Assembly (NCBI GenBank): GCA_934408585.1
Contig: CAKRVA010000005.1
Coordinates: 1 to 64,000, forward strand
Length of the DNA stretch: 64,000 bases
Source of the DNA: an uncultured Lachnospiraceae bacterium
GTDB taxonomy: Bacteria; Bacillota; Clostridia; Lachnospirales; Lachnospiraceae
Reading direction: 5' to 3'
Shown here: one piece after another, positions 24,165-33,703 of the stretch
How the letters are laid out: each line of letters begins with the position of its first letter
Numbering within the stretch: the stretch's first letter is position 1
The notes under the pieces: generated by a model
Database searches by the model: none
Seen by the model: the letters and a program-made list of their open reading frames with translations, nothing else
What the model was told of the DNA's origin: nothing
Translations under genes and position numbers: made by a program

Positions 24165-26705
24165 GTGAAAACAAAAAAGAGTTTTTCCACCGGTTTGTGT
24201 CATGTAATCCAGCATATATCGTTTGTTCTTGCCGTAGTATTGGCAGCATTGGCTATCTCTGGATCACGTGTCAGTATTACAGCAATGGATCATCAGCCGA
24301 CGTATTATTACCTGACCGGATGGACACATCAAAAAGATTTTACGGATTCGGATTTATTTAACGAGTTACTGGAAGACCAGATTTACCATGTTATTAGATA
24401 TGGAGCCATTCGTAGTCAGCTTGAAACAAACGGAGAGCTTGATCTGAATAAAGTCATCGATGTAACTGCATATGCAAACAGGCTAAAAGGAGTTCCTTCG
24501 GAATATATTACGGCAAACTATTATCTGGAAGACCTGATTCACTGGGGACAATATGGAGTTCAATACGAAGTACGCGATTATATGTCCGGCGAAGAGGTAG
24601 ATCAGTTTCTCAGCAGGACGAAAACGGTTGCTAAAATCAAATCCATTCAGTATGGAAGCGGCAAGCACAATATGTTTAATTCGAATTTAAGCAAAGATAT
24701 TCAGATTATGGATGTCTCCGGTAATTCCATATATGGACAGGATATCATACGTGATGACGTTTATAATAAGTCATTGTTAATCAACCGATATCAGACCATC
24801 GATGGAAAAAATATTGAAAATTGTGTTTCCAGCTGGGAAGAATATAAAGAACTATGTGATAACCTGAATATAACGATTACCGATTTGCTTGAAAATTACG
24901 AGTCATATGAAACATATCAGGATTATTATGATTCCCAGAATGAATCTGCCAAATCAAATGTGGTGTATGTTATTCGCAAAACGATTGGAAAGCAGACGAG
25001 TGTATATACGAATTTGCCGACAAACAAAACAGATTGGGACTATCTGGAAAACGCAGTAAAAAATTCCTGCCGGAAGTATCTTTATTATGCACCGGACACT
25101 ATGGAATATGAAACAAACACTTCCATCGAAGAAGCCTACGTCCGGGATAAGATGAATCAGTTTGGCTATGCCTACCCGGAGAGCGTACAGCTTCTCATTG
25201 GAATTGCAGATAACCGTGCGGTATCGGACTGCTTTATGGAAGGAAAAACAGCATATGATAGTTTTGTTCCACATTTTCCGGAATATATTATAGGTGCGGT
25301 CCTGTTCTTCCTGTTGTTCCTGACAATGGTTGTGTTATTGACCATAAAGGAGGGAAAAGACGGGAAAACAAAAGCAGAAGATAAAATTGCCACAGAAATT
25401 ATGTTATTATTGGCAGGTATTGTGGTATTTACATTTTTTAAGTCCTATGATTCCTTAGGATTTGATACGATTTTTTCGGAAATGGCGTATGGAACAGCCG
25501 GTGTAGCTGCTTTGAGTGCAATCATTGCATTAGTCTTCAGTCTGATAGGTTCCTTCTTCTATTATAGTCTTGTAAGAAGATGGAAAGCAAAAACTCTGTG
25601 GAAAAGCAGTATCTGTTATCGCCTCTGCCGGTTTATCCGGAAGGGTGCAATTTCCATTATGGAACATAAATCAGTTGCAGTACGGGTGCTTCTTCCGTTT
25701 GCAGCATGTACAATGTGTAATTTTATTGGCTGGATGGTGATTGTGGCAAGCTATTATTGGCGTGGACCATTTACGGCAATGCTGTTTGCAATGCTGCTTC
25801 TTGTTGCAGATGTTTTTGCCGGAGCTGTTGTATTCCGCAATGCCTGTGTACGACAGGAAATTCTTAGGGTCATTCACCGGATCTGTAATGGGGATTTAAA
25901 TGCAAAAGTCAAAGGAGAAGGACTCTACGGAGAAAACCGTGTGCTGGCAGAAGCAGTAAACAGTATCGGTGACAGTGTCCGGATATCGGTAGAAACGAGC
26001 ATGAAAGATGAAAGATTGAAAGCTGATCTGATTACAAATGTTTCTCATGATATTAAAACGCCATTAACATCGATTATTAACTATGTAGATTTGATTAAGC
26101 GGGAAAATATTGAAGACCCTAAAATTCAGGAATACATTCAAATTCTGGATGCCAAGTCACAGCGGTTAAAACAACTGACCGATGACCTGGTGGAAGCATC
26201 CAAAATATCATCCGGGAATATCGTGCTTCATATGGAGAAGATTAACCTGGTAGAATTATTGCATCAGGCAATTGGAGAGTTTTCCGAGAAGTTTGAGCAG
26301 AAGATGCTTTCTCCAATGCTGAGTACCTCTCTGCAGAGTGTATATATTCTTGCAGACAGCAGAAGAATCTGGCGTGTAATAGAAAACCTTTTTAACAATA
26401 TTTATAAATATGCGTTAGATGGAACAAGAGTCTATATTGATTTGACGGTAGAAGAGGCTGCACAGGACAAAAAAATGGTGGTTCTTTCCATTAAGAATAT
26501 TTCTGCAACGGAGTTGAATGTATCACCGGAAGAACTGACGGAACGTTTTATTCGCGGGGATGAGTCACGTACCACCGAAGGAAGCGGATTAGGATTATCC
26601 ATTGCCAAAAATCTTACCGAAGCAATGGATGGAACATTTGAAATTTCGATTGATGGAGATCTGTTTAAAGTTACGATGGAATATGCAGAAATAGAAGCAG
26701 AATAG
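24165..26705 (+). CDS. large membrane sensor histidine kinase
   Basis: Partner of the preceding regulator. The 846 residues start at a GTG with GAGGGA upstream. One hydrophobic segment (about 18-36) is followed by an extracellular region of about 335 residues with no family I recognise. A cluster of membrane segments follows between about 373 and 570, then a HAMP-like linker near 575-610. The kinase core has the H box NVSHDIKTPLTS (His near 627), N box ENLFNNIYKYA near 740 and G box GSGLGLSIAKNL near 806. Several membrane segments between sensor and kinase suggest it also reads a membrane or partner signal. Confidence 0.93.
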   Translation: MKTKKSFSTGLCHVIQHISFVLAVVLAALAISGSRVSITAMDHQPTYYYLTGWTHQKDFTDSDLFNELLEDQIYHVIRYGAIRSQLETNGELDLNKVIDVTAYANRLKGVPSEYITANYYLEDLIHWGQYGVQYEVRDYMSGEEVDQFLSRTKTVAKIKSIQYGSGKHNMFNSNLSKDIQIMDVSGNSIYGQDIIRDDVYNKSLLINRYQTIDGKNIENCVSSWEEYKELCDNLNITITDLLENYESYETYQDYYDSQNESAKSNVVYVIRKTIGKQTSVYTNLPTNKTDWDYLENAVKNSCRKYLYYAPDTMEYETNTSIEEAYVRDKMNQFGYAYPESVQLLIGIADNRAVSDCFMEGKTAYDSFVPHFPEYIIGAVLFFLLFLTMVVLLTIKEGKDGKTKAEDKIATEIMLLLAGIVVFTFFKSYDSLGFDTIFSEMAYGTAGVAALSAIIALVFSLIGSFFYYSLVRRWKAKTLWKSSICYRLCRFIRKGAISIMEHKSVAVRVLLPFAACTMCNFIGWMVIVASYYWRGPFTAMLFAMLLLVADVFAGAVVFRNACVRQEILRVIHRICNGDLNAKVKGEGLYGENRVLAEAVNSIGDSVRISVETSMKDERLKADLITNVSHDIKTPLTSIINYVDLIKRENIEDPKIQEYIQILDAKSQRLKQLTDDLVEASKISSGNIVLHMEKINLVELLHQAIGEFSEKFEQKMLSPMLSTSLQSVYILADSRRIWRVIENLFNNIYKYALDGTRVYIDLTVEEAAQDKKMVVLSIKNISATELNVSPEELTERFIRGDESRTTEGSGLGLSIAKNLTEAMDGTFEISIDGDLFKVTMEYAEIEAE

Positions 26706-26714
26706 AATAAAAAG

Positions 26715-26746
26715 AAAAGGCCTGGTCTTTCCGACCAGGCTTTTTT
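26715..26746. terminator. bidirectional terminator, sensor kinase and prs
   Basis: An 8-bp perfect stem (GCCTGGTC with GACCAGGC, loop TTTCC) is flanked by A's on the left and six T's on the right. It can serve both the + strand kinase gene and the convergent - strand prs gene. Confidence 0.9.
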
Positions 26747-26757
26747 GTGTAGTAAAC

Positions 26758-27951
26758 TTATTCGGTTATATACATATTTTCACGATTGTTATATTTTGCA
26801 AGAATTTCATGAATCTTTTCCGTAGGGGTATATACATTTGACATAGAGGAATCATGATTCATAAAGTCAACAATAGAAGCAAGGAACTTACTCATGTCCG
26901 CTTCCAGATAATATGGTTTTGACTTTAATTCCGGAATCTGATAAGTAAGGTTGGTGGTAACGACTTTGTCAAAATAACATTTTTCATATGCTTCATCGAA
27001 CCGTTCCAGACCTTCGGTAAATAATCCAAAAGTACAGCAGATATATACTCGTTTGGCATTCATTGCTTTTAACTGCTTGGCAGTATCAATCATGCTTCCG
27101 CCGGAAGCAATCATATCATCGATGATAATAACATCTTTTCCATCAATGTTATCTCCAAGAAATTCATGAGCAACAATCGGATTTTTTCCATTTACAATCG
27201 TAGAATAGTCACGACGTTTATAGAACATACCGGTATCAACACCGAGCACATTAGCAAAATATACGGCACGGTCTAAGGCACCTTCATCAGGACTGATTAC
27301 AATCAGATGGTCCTTATCAATTAATAAGTCCTGCTCGGTACCAAGAAGAGCACGGATGAACTGATAGGGAGGTGTGAAATTATCGAATCCGCAAAGAGGT
27401 TCTGCATTCTGTACTCTTGGGTCATGCGCATCAAAGGTAATGAAATTGCTGACCCCCATTTTACTTAATTCTTCAATCGCATAAGCACAGTCAAGGGATT
27501 CACGTCCGTTTCTTTTATGCTGTCTGCCTTCATACAGGAACGGCATAATGACATTAATACGATGTGCTTTTCCGTTGATGGCAGAAATAATACGTTTTAA
27601 ATCCTGATAGTGATCATCCGGAGACTTGTAATTGGTAAAGCCATTCATTTTATAAGTAATGCTGTTGTTACAGACGTCTACGAGAATAAAAATATCCTTT
27701 CCACGGACAGACTCATCAATAACGGCTTTTCCTTCTCCGGAGCCAAAACGATAGCAGGTAGAATCTACAATATAATTGTCAGCTACATAGCCCTGAAATG
27801 CCGGGTCGTTTTTAGCAACATTCTTGATATCCTTTCGAAAATTTACCAGGTAATGGTTCACATTATTGCCAAGCTTTTCAGCAGAATCCATTACAATCAG
27901 CTTTAAGGGAGCAACAGGAATGGCTGCTTCCAATTCAGATAAATTAGGCAT
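26758..27951 (-). CDS. prs: ribose-phosphate pyrophosphokinase, long divergent form
   Basis: Makes PRPP from ribose-5-phosphate and ATP for nucleotide, His and Trp synthesis. At 397 residues it is about 80 longer than typical Prs. Recognisable sites are PFLYEGRQHKRNGRES (the ATP and flexible-loop region), FDAHDPRVQN in place of the usual DLHAxQIQG, and the PRPP-binding loop IIIDDMIASGGSM. The start at 27951 is set by GGAGG six bases upstream; the frame back to 27975 has no ribosome site. The divergence suggests a second, specialised Prs with the canonical gene elsewhere; that is inference. Confidence 0.9.
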   Translation of the reverse strand: MPNLSELEAAIPVAPLKLIVMDSAEKLGNNVNHYLVNFRKDIKNVAKNDPAFQGYVADNYIVDSTCYRFGSGEGKAVIDESVRGKDIFILVDVCNNSITYKMNGFTNYKSPDDHYQDLKRIISAINGKAHRINVIMPFLYEGRQHKRNGRESLDCAYAIEELSKMGVSNFITFDAHDPRVQNAEPLCGFDNFTPPYQFIRALLGTEQDLLIDKDHLIVISPDEGALDRAVYFANVLGVDTGMFYKRRDYSTIVNGKNPIVAHEFLGDNIDGKDVIIIDDMIASGGSMIDTAKQLKAMNAKRVYICCTFGLFTEGLERFDEAYEKCYFDKVVTTNLTYQIPELKSKPYYLEADMSKFLASIVDFMNHDSSMSNVYTPTEKIHEILAKYNNRENMYITE

Positions 27952-27989
27952 AGCTTCCTCCAAAGTAAATGACATAAAACAACAATTAT

Positions 27990-28018
27990 TTTATATCATT
28001 CAGCTAGTGACACGTCAA
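27990..28018 (-). promoter_or_regulatory. SigA-type promoter of prs
   Basis: On the - strand TTGACG (28018-28013), a 17-nt spacer, then TATAAA (27995-27990). Its -35 is directly beside the -35 of the divergent DUF512 promoter, so the two polymerases would compete. Confidence 0.65.
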
Positions 28019-28035
28019 GGAATTTCTAGTACAAT
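28007..28035 (+). promoter_or_regulatory. SigA-type promoter of the DUF512 gene
   Basis: GTGACA (28007-28012), a 17-nt spacer, then TACAAT (28030-28035). The expected transcription start (28042-28043) coincides with the preferred ATG at 28043, so the message may be leaderless. Confidence 0.55.
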
Positions 28036-28042
28036 GTTTTTT

Positions 28043-29410
28043 ATGAGAGCAAATAATAATCATGTAATAAAAGAAATCATAAAAAACAGTATTGCCGAAG
28101 AAATTGGTCTGAAACCCGGAGATGCTATTTTAAATATTAACGGGAATCAGTTAGAAGATATTTTTGACTATCAGTATCAGGTGGAAGAGGAACATTTGGA
28201 AATTCTGGTACAGAAGGCGGATGGTTCCGAGCAGATTTATCAGGTTGAAAAGCAGGAAGACGAAGATCTCGGAATTATTTTTGAAAATGGTTTGATGGAT
28301 GAATACCGTTCCTGTCATAACAAATGTATTTTCTGCTTTATTGACCAGATGCCGAAAGGGATGCGGAAAACCCTGTACTTTAAAGATGATGATTCAAGAC
28401 TTTCTTTTTTACAGGGAAATTATGTGACATTAACAAATATGTCAGATCATGATCTGGACCGAATCATCCAGTATCATTTATCTCCAATTAATATTTCTTT
28501 TCAGACCATGAATCCGGAGCTGCGTTGCATGATGCTTCATAACCGTTTTGCCGGAGATGCCTTAAAGAAGGTAGACCGCTTATATGAGGCAGGAATTGGC
28601 ATGAATGGTCAGATTGTACTGTGTAAGGGTGTTAATGATGGTCAGGAGCTTGCTTACAGTATCCGAAAACTGATGGAGTATATCCCTGTTTTGGAAAGTG
28701 TATCCGTTGTGCCTGTCGGATTATCGAAGTTCCGCGAGGGGCTTTATCCGCTTGAACCGTTTGAAAAAGAGGATGCATTGGAAGTTTTGCATATGATTCA
28801 CGGTTTCCAGGAAGAATGTATGGAACAGCATGGATTTCATTTTGTTCATGCAAGTGATGAATGGTATCTTCTCGCAGAAGAACCGATTCCGGAAGAAGAT
28901 GCCTATGATGGTTACTTGCAGCTGGAAAATGGAGTAGGAATGATTCGTCTGATGCTTAATGAGTTTCAGCAGGAAACCGCAAATCTGAAAAAACATTTAC
29001 TGCTGAATCGTTTAAAATGTCATTGGAACTGGAAGGGAAAGAAACGGGAGATTTCACTGGCAACCGGAAAACTGGCATATCCGTATATTTTATCCATGGC
29101 AGAACAACTGGAGGAGCTTTTTCCGGGGCTACGGGTACACGTATATGAGATTATAAATGATTTTTTTGGAGAACATATAACCGTATCCGGACTTATTGTT
29201 GGAAAAGATTTAATCGAGCAGCTTCAGGAAAAGGAATTAGGGAACAGGTTACTTATTCCGCAGAATATGGTACGGGTAGAAGAAAATGTCTTTTTGGATG
29301 ATGTAACGGTTAGTGAGGTTGAAAAAACTTTACAAGTACCGGTAGATATTGTAAAATCAAGCGGATGTGACTTTGTTAATTCGATATTAGGAAGGAATAC
29401 ACATGAGTAA
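28043..29410 (+). CDS. DUF512 protein with PDZ-like and radical-SAM-like parts
   Basis: A 455-residue protein of the Firmicutes family that usually lies before der. The first 70 residues resemble a PDZ domain (NSIAEEIGLKPGDAILNINGNQL). A radical-SAM-like Cys cluster, CHNKCIFCFIDQMP, lies near 92-105, and the C-terminal half is the DUF512 region. Biochemical role is unknown. Both ATG 28034 and ATG 28043 lack a ribosome site; 28043 fits the family start and the promoter geometry. It overlaps der by 8 nt. Confidence 0.9.
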   Translation: MRANNNHVIKEIIKNSIAEEIGLKPGDAILNINGNQLEDIFDYQYQVEEEHLEILVQKADGSEQIYQVEKQEDEDLGIIFENGLMDEYRSCHNKCIFCFIDQMPKGMRKTLYFKDDDSRLSFLQGNYVTLTNMSDHDLDRIIQYHLSPINISFQTMNPELRCMMLHNRFAGDALKKVDRLYEAGIGMNGQIVLCKGVNDGQELAYSIRKLMEYIPVLESVSVVPVGLSKFREGLYPLEPFEKEDALEVLHMIHGFQEECMEQHGFHFVHASDEWYLLAEEPIPEEDAYDGYLQLENGVGMIRLMLNEFQQETANLKKHLLLNRLKCHWNWKGKKREISLATGKLAYPYILSMAEQLEELFPGLRVHVYEIINDFFGEHITVSGLIVGKDLIEQLQEKELGNRLLIPQNMVRVEENVFLDDVTVSEVEKTLQVPVDIVKSSGCDFVNSILGRNTHE

Positions 29411-30737
29411 GAGAAGTAAGCCCATCGTTGCAGTGGTGGGAAGACCAAATGTTGGAAAATCTACATTGTTTAATGCACTTGCCGGTGCTAAAATATCCAT
29501 AGTAAAAGATACACCGGGAATTACAAGAGACCGTATCTATGCAGATGTTACCTGGCTTCAGAAGAACTTTACACTGATTGATACCGGTGGTATTGAACCG
29601 GACAGTAAAGATATTATTCTTTCGCAGATGCGCGAGCAGGCACAGATTGCCATTGATACCGCAGATGTTATTATTTTTATGGTAGATGTTCGGCAGGGAC
29701 TTGTTGATGCAGACTCCAAGGTAGCAGATATGCTGCGCCGTGCGAAGAAGCCGGTAGTTCTTGTGGTAAATAAAGTGGATAACCAAGAAAAATATATGGC
29801 AGATGTTTATGAGTTCTATAATCTGGGTATCGGGGAACCGTATGCCATTTCTGCTGCAAATCAGATGGGAATCGGAGATATGCTGGATGTGGTTACCGGC
29901 TACTTCCCGGAACAGAGTGGCGAAGAAGAAGAGGATACCAGAACGCGCGTTGCGATTGTCGGAAAGCCGAACGTTGGTAAATCTTCCTTAATCAATAAAT
30001 TAATTGGTGAAAATCGTCTGATTGTATCTGATATTGCCGGTACAACACGTGATGCGGTTGACACACCGGTAAAACATAACGGAAAAGAGTATATTTTCAT
30101 TGATACAGCAGGACTTCGCCGTAAAAACAAAATCAAAGAAGAATTGGAACGGTATATGATTGTCCGTACGGTCAGTGCTGTGGAGCGGGCAGATGTCGTT
30201 GTACTTGTCATCGATGCCGTAGAGGGAGTTACGGAGCAGGATGCTAAAATTGCCGGAATTGCCCATGAACGTGGAAAGGCAATGATTATTGCAGTAAATA
30301 AATGGGATGCTGTAGAAAAAAACAACAAAACCGTAAATGAATATACGGATAAGGTCCGCAATATTCTTTCCTTTATGCCGTATGCCGAGATTACTTTTAT
30401 TTCGGCACAGACCGGACAGCGTCTTCCAAAGTTATATGACCTGATTGATATGGTAAATGAATATCATGCCATGAGAATTTCTACAGGTGTCCTGAATGAA
30501 ATTATGAGTGAAGCAGTTGCCATGCAGCAACCGCCTTCCGATAAAGGAAAACGATTACGTCTTTACTATATTACACAGGTTGGTGTAAAGCCGCCCACCT
30601 TTGTAATTTTTGTAAATGATAAAGAACTGATGCATTTTTCTTATACGCGATATATTGAAAATAAAATAAGAGAAGCATTTGGGTTCAAAGGTACCCCGTT
30701 GAAGTTTATTATACGGGAAAGAAAGGAAGGAAAATAA
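29403..30737 (+). CDS. der: ribosome assembly GTPase Der (EngA)
   Basis: A double-domain GTPase of 444 residues needed for 50S maturation. The first G domain has GRPNVGKST near 12 and DTGGIE, and the second has GKPNVGKSS near 186 and DTAGLRRK. Both NKxD motifs (NKVD, NKWD) are present. A C-terminal KH-like domain begins near 355. It lies directly before plsY and gpsA, a well-conserved trio. Confidence 0.97.
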   Translation: MSKRSKPIVAVVGRPNVGKSTLFNALAGAKISIVKDTPGITRDRIYADVTWLQKNFTLIDTGGIEPDSKDIILSQMREQAQIAIDTADVIIFMVDVRQGLVDADSKVADMLRRAKKPVVLVVNKVDNQEKYMADVYEFYNLGIGEPYAISAANQMGIGDMLDVVTGYFPEQSGEEEEDTRTRVAIVGKPNVGKSSLINKLIGENRLIVSDIAGTTRDAVDTPVKHNGKEYIFIDTAGLRRKNKIKEELERYMIVRTVSAVERADVVVLVIDAVEGVTEQDAKIAGIAHERGKAMIIAVNKWDAVEKNNKTVNEYTDKVRNILSFMPYAEITFISAQTGQRLPKLYDLIDMVNEYHAMRISTGVLNEIMSEAVAMQQPPSDKGKRLRLYYITQVGVKPPTFVIFVNDKELMHFSYTRYIENKIREAFGFKGTPLKFIIRERKEGK

Positions 30738-30742
30738 ATAAC

Positions 30743-31393
30743 GTGGAACGAGTAATTTGTCTTATCATTGGTTATGTGTTTGGAATGTTTCAGACGGCAT
30801 TTTTCTATGGGAAAATGCATGGAATTGATATTCGGGAGCATGGAAGTGGAAATGCCGGAACGACAAATACGCTGCGTGTGCTTGGAACAAAGGCCGGTCT
30901 GATTGTATTTGCCGGTGATGTATTAAAATGTATGATTGCCATTTTTATATGCGGACTGCTGTTTAAAAACAGTCATCCGGATGAGGTATATTTGCTGAAG
31001 CTATATACGGCAGCCGGAGCAATTCTGGGTCATAATTATCCGTTTTATCTGAAATTTAAAGGTGGAAAGGGAATTGCGGCCACCGCAGGTTTGATTTTAT
31101 CCTTTCATCCACATTTCATTATTGTTGGTGTAATTTTGTTTTTTGGTGTTTTCTTAACTACGCATTATGTTTCACTTGGTTCATTGCTGATCTATGCAGG
31201 TTTAATGGTTCAAATGGTTGTTTATGGAGAACTTGGTTTATTTCACGCAAGCAGACCGATTTTGATTGAAATGTATGCAGTGACTGCCTTTTTGACAATC
31301 CTTGCTTTTTATAAGCATCGTGAAAACATCAAACGGCTTTTAAAAGGTGAAGAAAGAAAGACATATCTGTTCAAAAAGAATAAGACAGCATAA
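30743..31393 (+). CDS. plsY: glycerol-3-phosphate acyltransferase PlsY
   Basis: Membrane enzyme of 216 residues that transfers the acyl group from acyl-phosphate (made by PlsX) to glycerol-3-phosphate. The three conserved motifs are visible: SGNAGTTNTLR near 36, GHNYPFYLKFKGGKGIAA near 96, and the C-terminal motif region near KHRENIKRLLKGEE. About five hydrophobic segments are present. The start is GTG, with GAAAGGAAGG upstream. It is encoded directly before gpsA, which supplies its acceptor substrate. Confidence 0.95.
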   Translation: MERVICLIIGYVFGMFQTAFFYGKMHGIDIREHGSGNAGTTNTLRVLGTKAGLIVFAGDVLKCMIAIFICGLLFKNSHPDEVYLLKLYTAAGAILGHNYPFYLKFKGGKGIAATAGLILSFHPHFIIVGVILFFGVFLTTHYVSLGSLLIYAGLMVQMVVYGELGLFHASRPILIEMYAVTAFLTILAFYKHRENIKRLLKGEERKTYLFKKNKTA

Positions 31394-31409
31394 GGGAAGG
31401 AATAATATT

Positions 31410-32447
31410 ATGTCAAATGTTGGAATTATTGGCGCAGGAAGCTGGGGAACAGCTTTGGCAGTGTTATTACATAATAACGGAAACCGGATTACGGTGTGGT
31501 CTGCCATTGAATCAGAAATTGAAATGCTTCAAAAGGAGCATGAACAAAAAGATAAGCTGCCGGGCGTAAAACTGCCCGAAGATATGATTTTTACAACCGA
31601 TTTGGAAAAAGCAATTGATGGTATGGATGTGATTGTTCTTGCAGTTCCTTCTCCGTTTACAAGAAGCACTGCTGCAAAGATGGCTCCATTTGTTGCCCCG
31701 GGACAGCGGATTGTAAATGTTGCAAAAGGAATTGAAGAAAATACATTGATGACTCTGTCTGAAATTATTGAACAGGAAGTTCCACAGGCAGAAGTTGCAG
31801 TACTTTCCGGACCATCCCATGCAGAAGAGGTCGGAAAAGGAATTCCGACAACAATCGTTGTGGGTTCCAGAAATAAAGAAACAGCCGAATACTTACAGTC
31901 TTTGTTTATGAGTGAGGTATTTCGTGTTTATATCAGTTCTGATATTTTAGGAATTGAACTTGGTGCCGCATTAAAGAATGTCGTTGCACTGGCTGCCGGA
32001 ATTGCAGATGGACTCGGCTACGGGGACAACACAAAGGCTGCTTTGATTACCCGTGGAATTGCAGAAATTGCAAGACTTGGAATTCATATGGGTGGACGTA
32101 TGGAAACATTCTATGGACTGACCGGAATCGGAGATTTGATTGTAACGTGTGCATCCATGCATTCCAGAAACAGACGTGCCGGTATCCTGATTGGAAAAGG
32201 CGCGACCATGGATGAAGCAATGGCGGAAGTAAAGATGGTTGTAGAAGGTGTTTATTCTGCCAAGGCAGGACTTGCACTTGCCCAAAAATATCATGTGAGC
32301 ATGCCGATTATCGAACAGGTAAATAAGATTTTATTTGAAGGCGCACCGGCAGCTGCCGCCGTAAAAGAACTGATGGTTCGTGACAAAAAGGTAGAAAACC
32401 TTGATTTGCGTGAACTGGCACAAAATAGCGTAGAATTACCCTGGTAA
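31410..32447 (+). CDS. gpsA: NAD(P)-dependent glycerol-3-phosphate dehydrogenase
   Basis: Reduces dihydroxyacetone phosphate to glycerol-3-phosphate for phospholipids. The 345-residue product begins with the nucleotide fold GIIGAGSWGTALA, has the family stretch SGPSHAEEV near 138, and catalytic Lys in ALKNVVALAAGIADGLG near 191. The ATG at 31410 follows GGGAAGGA; the longer frame overlaps plsY. Confidence 0.96.
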   Translation: MSNVGIIGAGSWGTALAVLLHNNGNRITVWSAIESEIEMLQKEHEQKDKLPGVKLPEDMIFTTDLEKAIDGMDVIVLAVPSPFTRSTAAKMAPFVAPGQRIVNVAKGIEENTLMTLSEIIEQEVPQAEVAVLSGPSHAEEVGKGIPTTIVVGSRNKETAEYLQSLFMSEVFRVYISSDILGIELGAALKNVVALAAGIADGLGYGDNTKAALITRGIAEIARLGIHMGGRMETFYGLTGIGDLIVTCASMHSRNRRAGILIGKGATMDEAMAEVKMVVEGVYSAKAGLALAQKYHVSMPIIEQVNKILFEGAPAAAAVKELMVRDKKVENLDLRELAQNSVELPW

Positions 32448-32479
32448 TTTTAATAGATAAATTCTGAAAGGAGAAAAAA

Positions 32480-33703
32480 ATGGGAATTTATGAAGAACTT
32501 GTGGCAAGAGGATTGATTGCCCAGGTAACAGATGAAGAACAGGTAAGAGATTTAGTAAATAATGGAAAGGCAACTTTTTATATTGGATTTGACCCTACCG
32601 CAGATAGTCTGCATGTAGGTCATTTTATGGCATTGTGTCTGATGAAACGTTTACAGATGGCAGGAAATAAGCCAATCGCCCTTGTTGGTGGCGGTACCGG
32701 TATGATTGGTGACCCATCCGGAAGATCCGATATGCGTACACTGATGACTACCGAAATGATTGATCATAACTGCGAATGCTTCAAGAAGCAGATGAGCCGC
32801 TTTATTGACTTTGGTGAAGGCAAAGCAATGATGGTAAATAATGCAGACTGGCTTCGTGATTTGAATTATATTGAATTCATTCGTGATATCGGTTCCTGCT
32901 TCTCCGTAAATAACATGTTACGTGCAAGATGCTACGAGCAGCGTATGGAGAACGGTTTATCATTCCTTGAGTTTAACTATATGATTATGCAGTCCTACGA
33001 CTTTTTGGAATTATATCAGAGATACGGCTGTAATATGCAGTTTGGTGGTGACGATCAGTGGAGCAACATGCTTGGTGGTACAGAACTGATTCGTAAGAAA
33101 CTCGGAAAAGATGCACAGGCAATGACCATTACACTTTTGCTGAATTCCGAAGGTAAAAAGATGGGAAAAACACAGAAGGGTGCGGTTTGGCTTGATCCAA
33201 ACAAAACAACACCATTTGAGTTTTACCAGTATTGGAGAAATATCGCAGATGCCGATGTGTTAAAGTGTATCCGTATGCTGACCTTCTTACCGTTAGAAGA
33301 AATTGATAAGATGGATTCCTGGGAAGGTAGTCAGTTAAATGAAGCAAAGGAAATTCTTGCATATGAACTGACAAAGCTTGTTCATGGTGAGGAAGAAGCA
33401 GTAAAAGCCCAGGAGAGTGCAAGAGCATTATTTAAGACAGGTGTTGCTGCTGATATGCCGACCACAGAACTTACCGAGGACGATTTCCTGGATGGTAAGA
33501 TTGATATGATTGGTGTCCTTGTAAAGTCCGGTCTTGTAGCAAGCCGTTCCGAAGGCAGAAGAGCCATTGAACAGGGTGGTGTTATGCTTGGAGAAGATAA
33601 GGTTACAGATATAAAAGCAGCATATGAACCGGAAGTATTCGAAGGGGAAGGTGTTGTAGTTCGTCGCGGAAAGAAGAACTTCCGTAAAATTCTCATGAAA
33701 TAA
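32480..33703 (+). CDS. tyrS: tyrosyl-tRNA synthetase
   Basis: Class I synthetase of 407 residues. The HIGH-type motif HVGHF lies near 46 in the FDPTADSLHVGHF stretch, the KMSKS-type loop is KKMGKTQKGAVW near 230, and an S4-like RNA-binding domain occupies the C-terminus (SEGRRAIEQGGVMLGEDKV). No T-box leader is possible in the 32-nt gap after gpsA. It is probably co-transcribed with der-plsY-gpsA. Confidence 0.96.
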   Translation: MGIYEELVARGLIAQVTDEEQVRDLVNNGKATFYIGFDPTADSLHVGHFMALCLMKRLQMAGNKPIALVGGGTGMIGDPSGRSDMRTLMTTEMIDHNCECFKKQMSRFIDFGEGKAMMVNNADWLRDLNYIEFIRDIGSCFSVNNMLRARCYEQRMENGLSFLEFNYMIMQSYDFLELYQRYGCNMQFGGDDQWSNMLGGTELIRKKLGKDAQAMTITLLLNSEGKKMGKTQKGAVWLDPNKTTPFEFYQYWRNIADADVLKCIRMLTFLPLEEIDKMDSWEGSQLNEAKEILAYELTKLVHGEEEAVKAQESARALFKTGVAADMPTTELTEDDFLDGKIDMIGVLVKSGLVASRSEGRRAIEQGGVMLGEDKVTDIKAAYEPEVFEGEGVVVRRGKKNFRKILMK

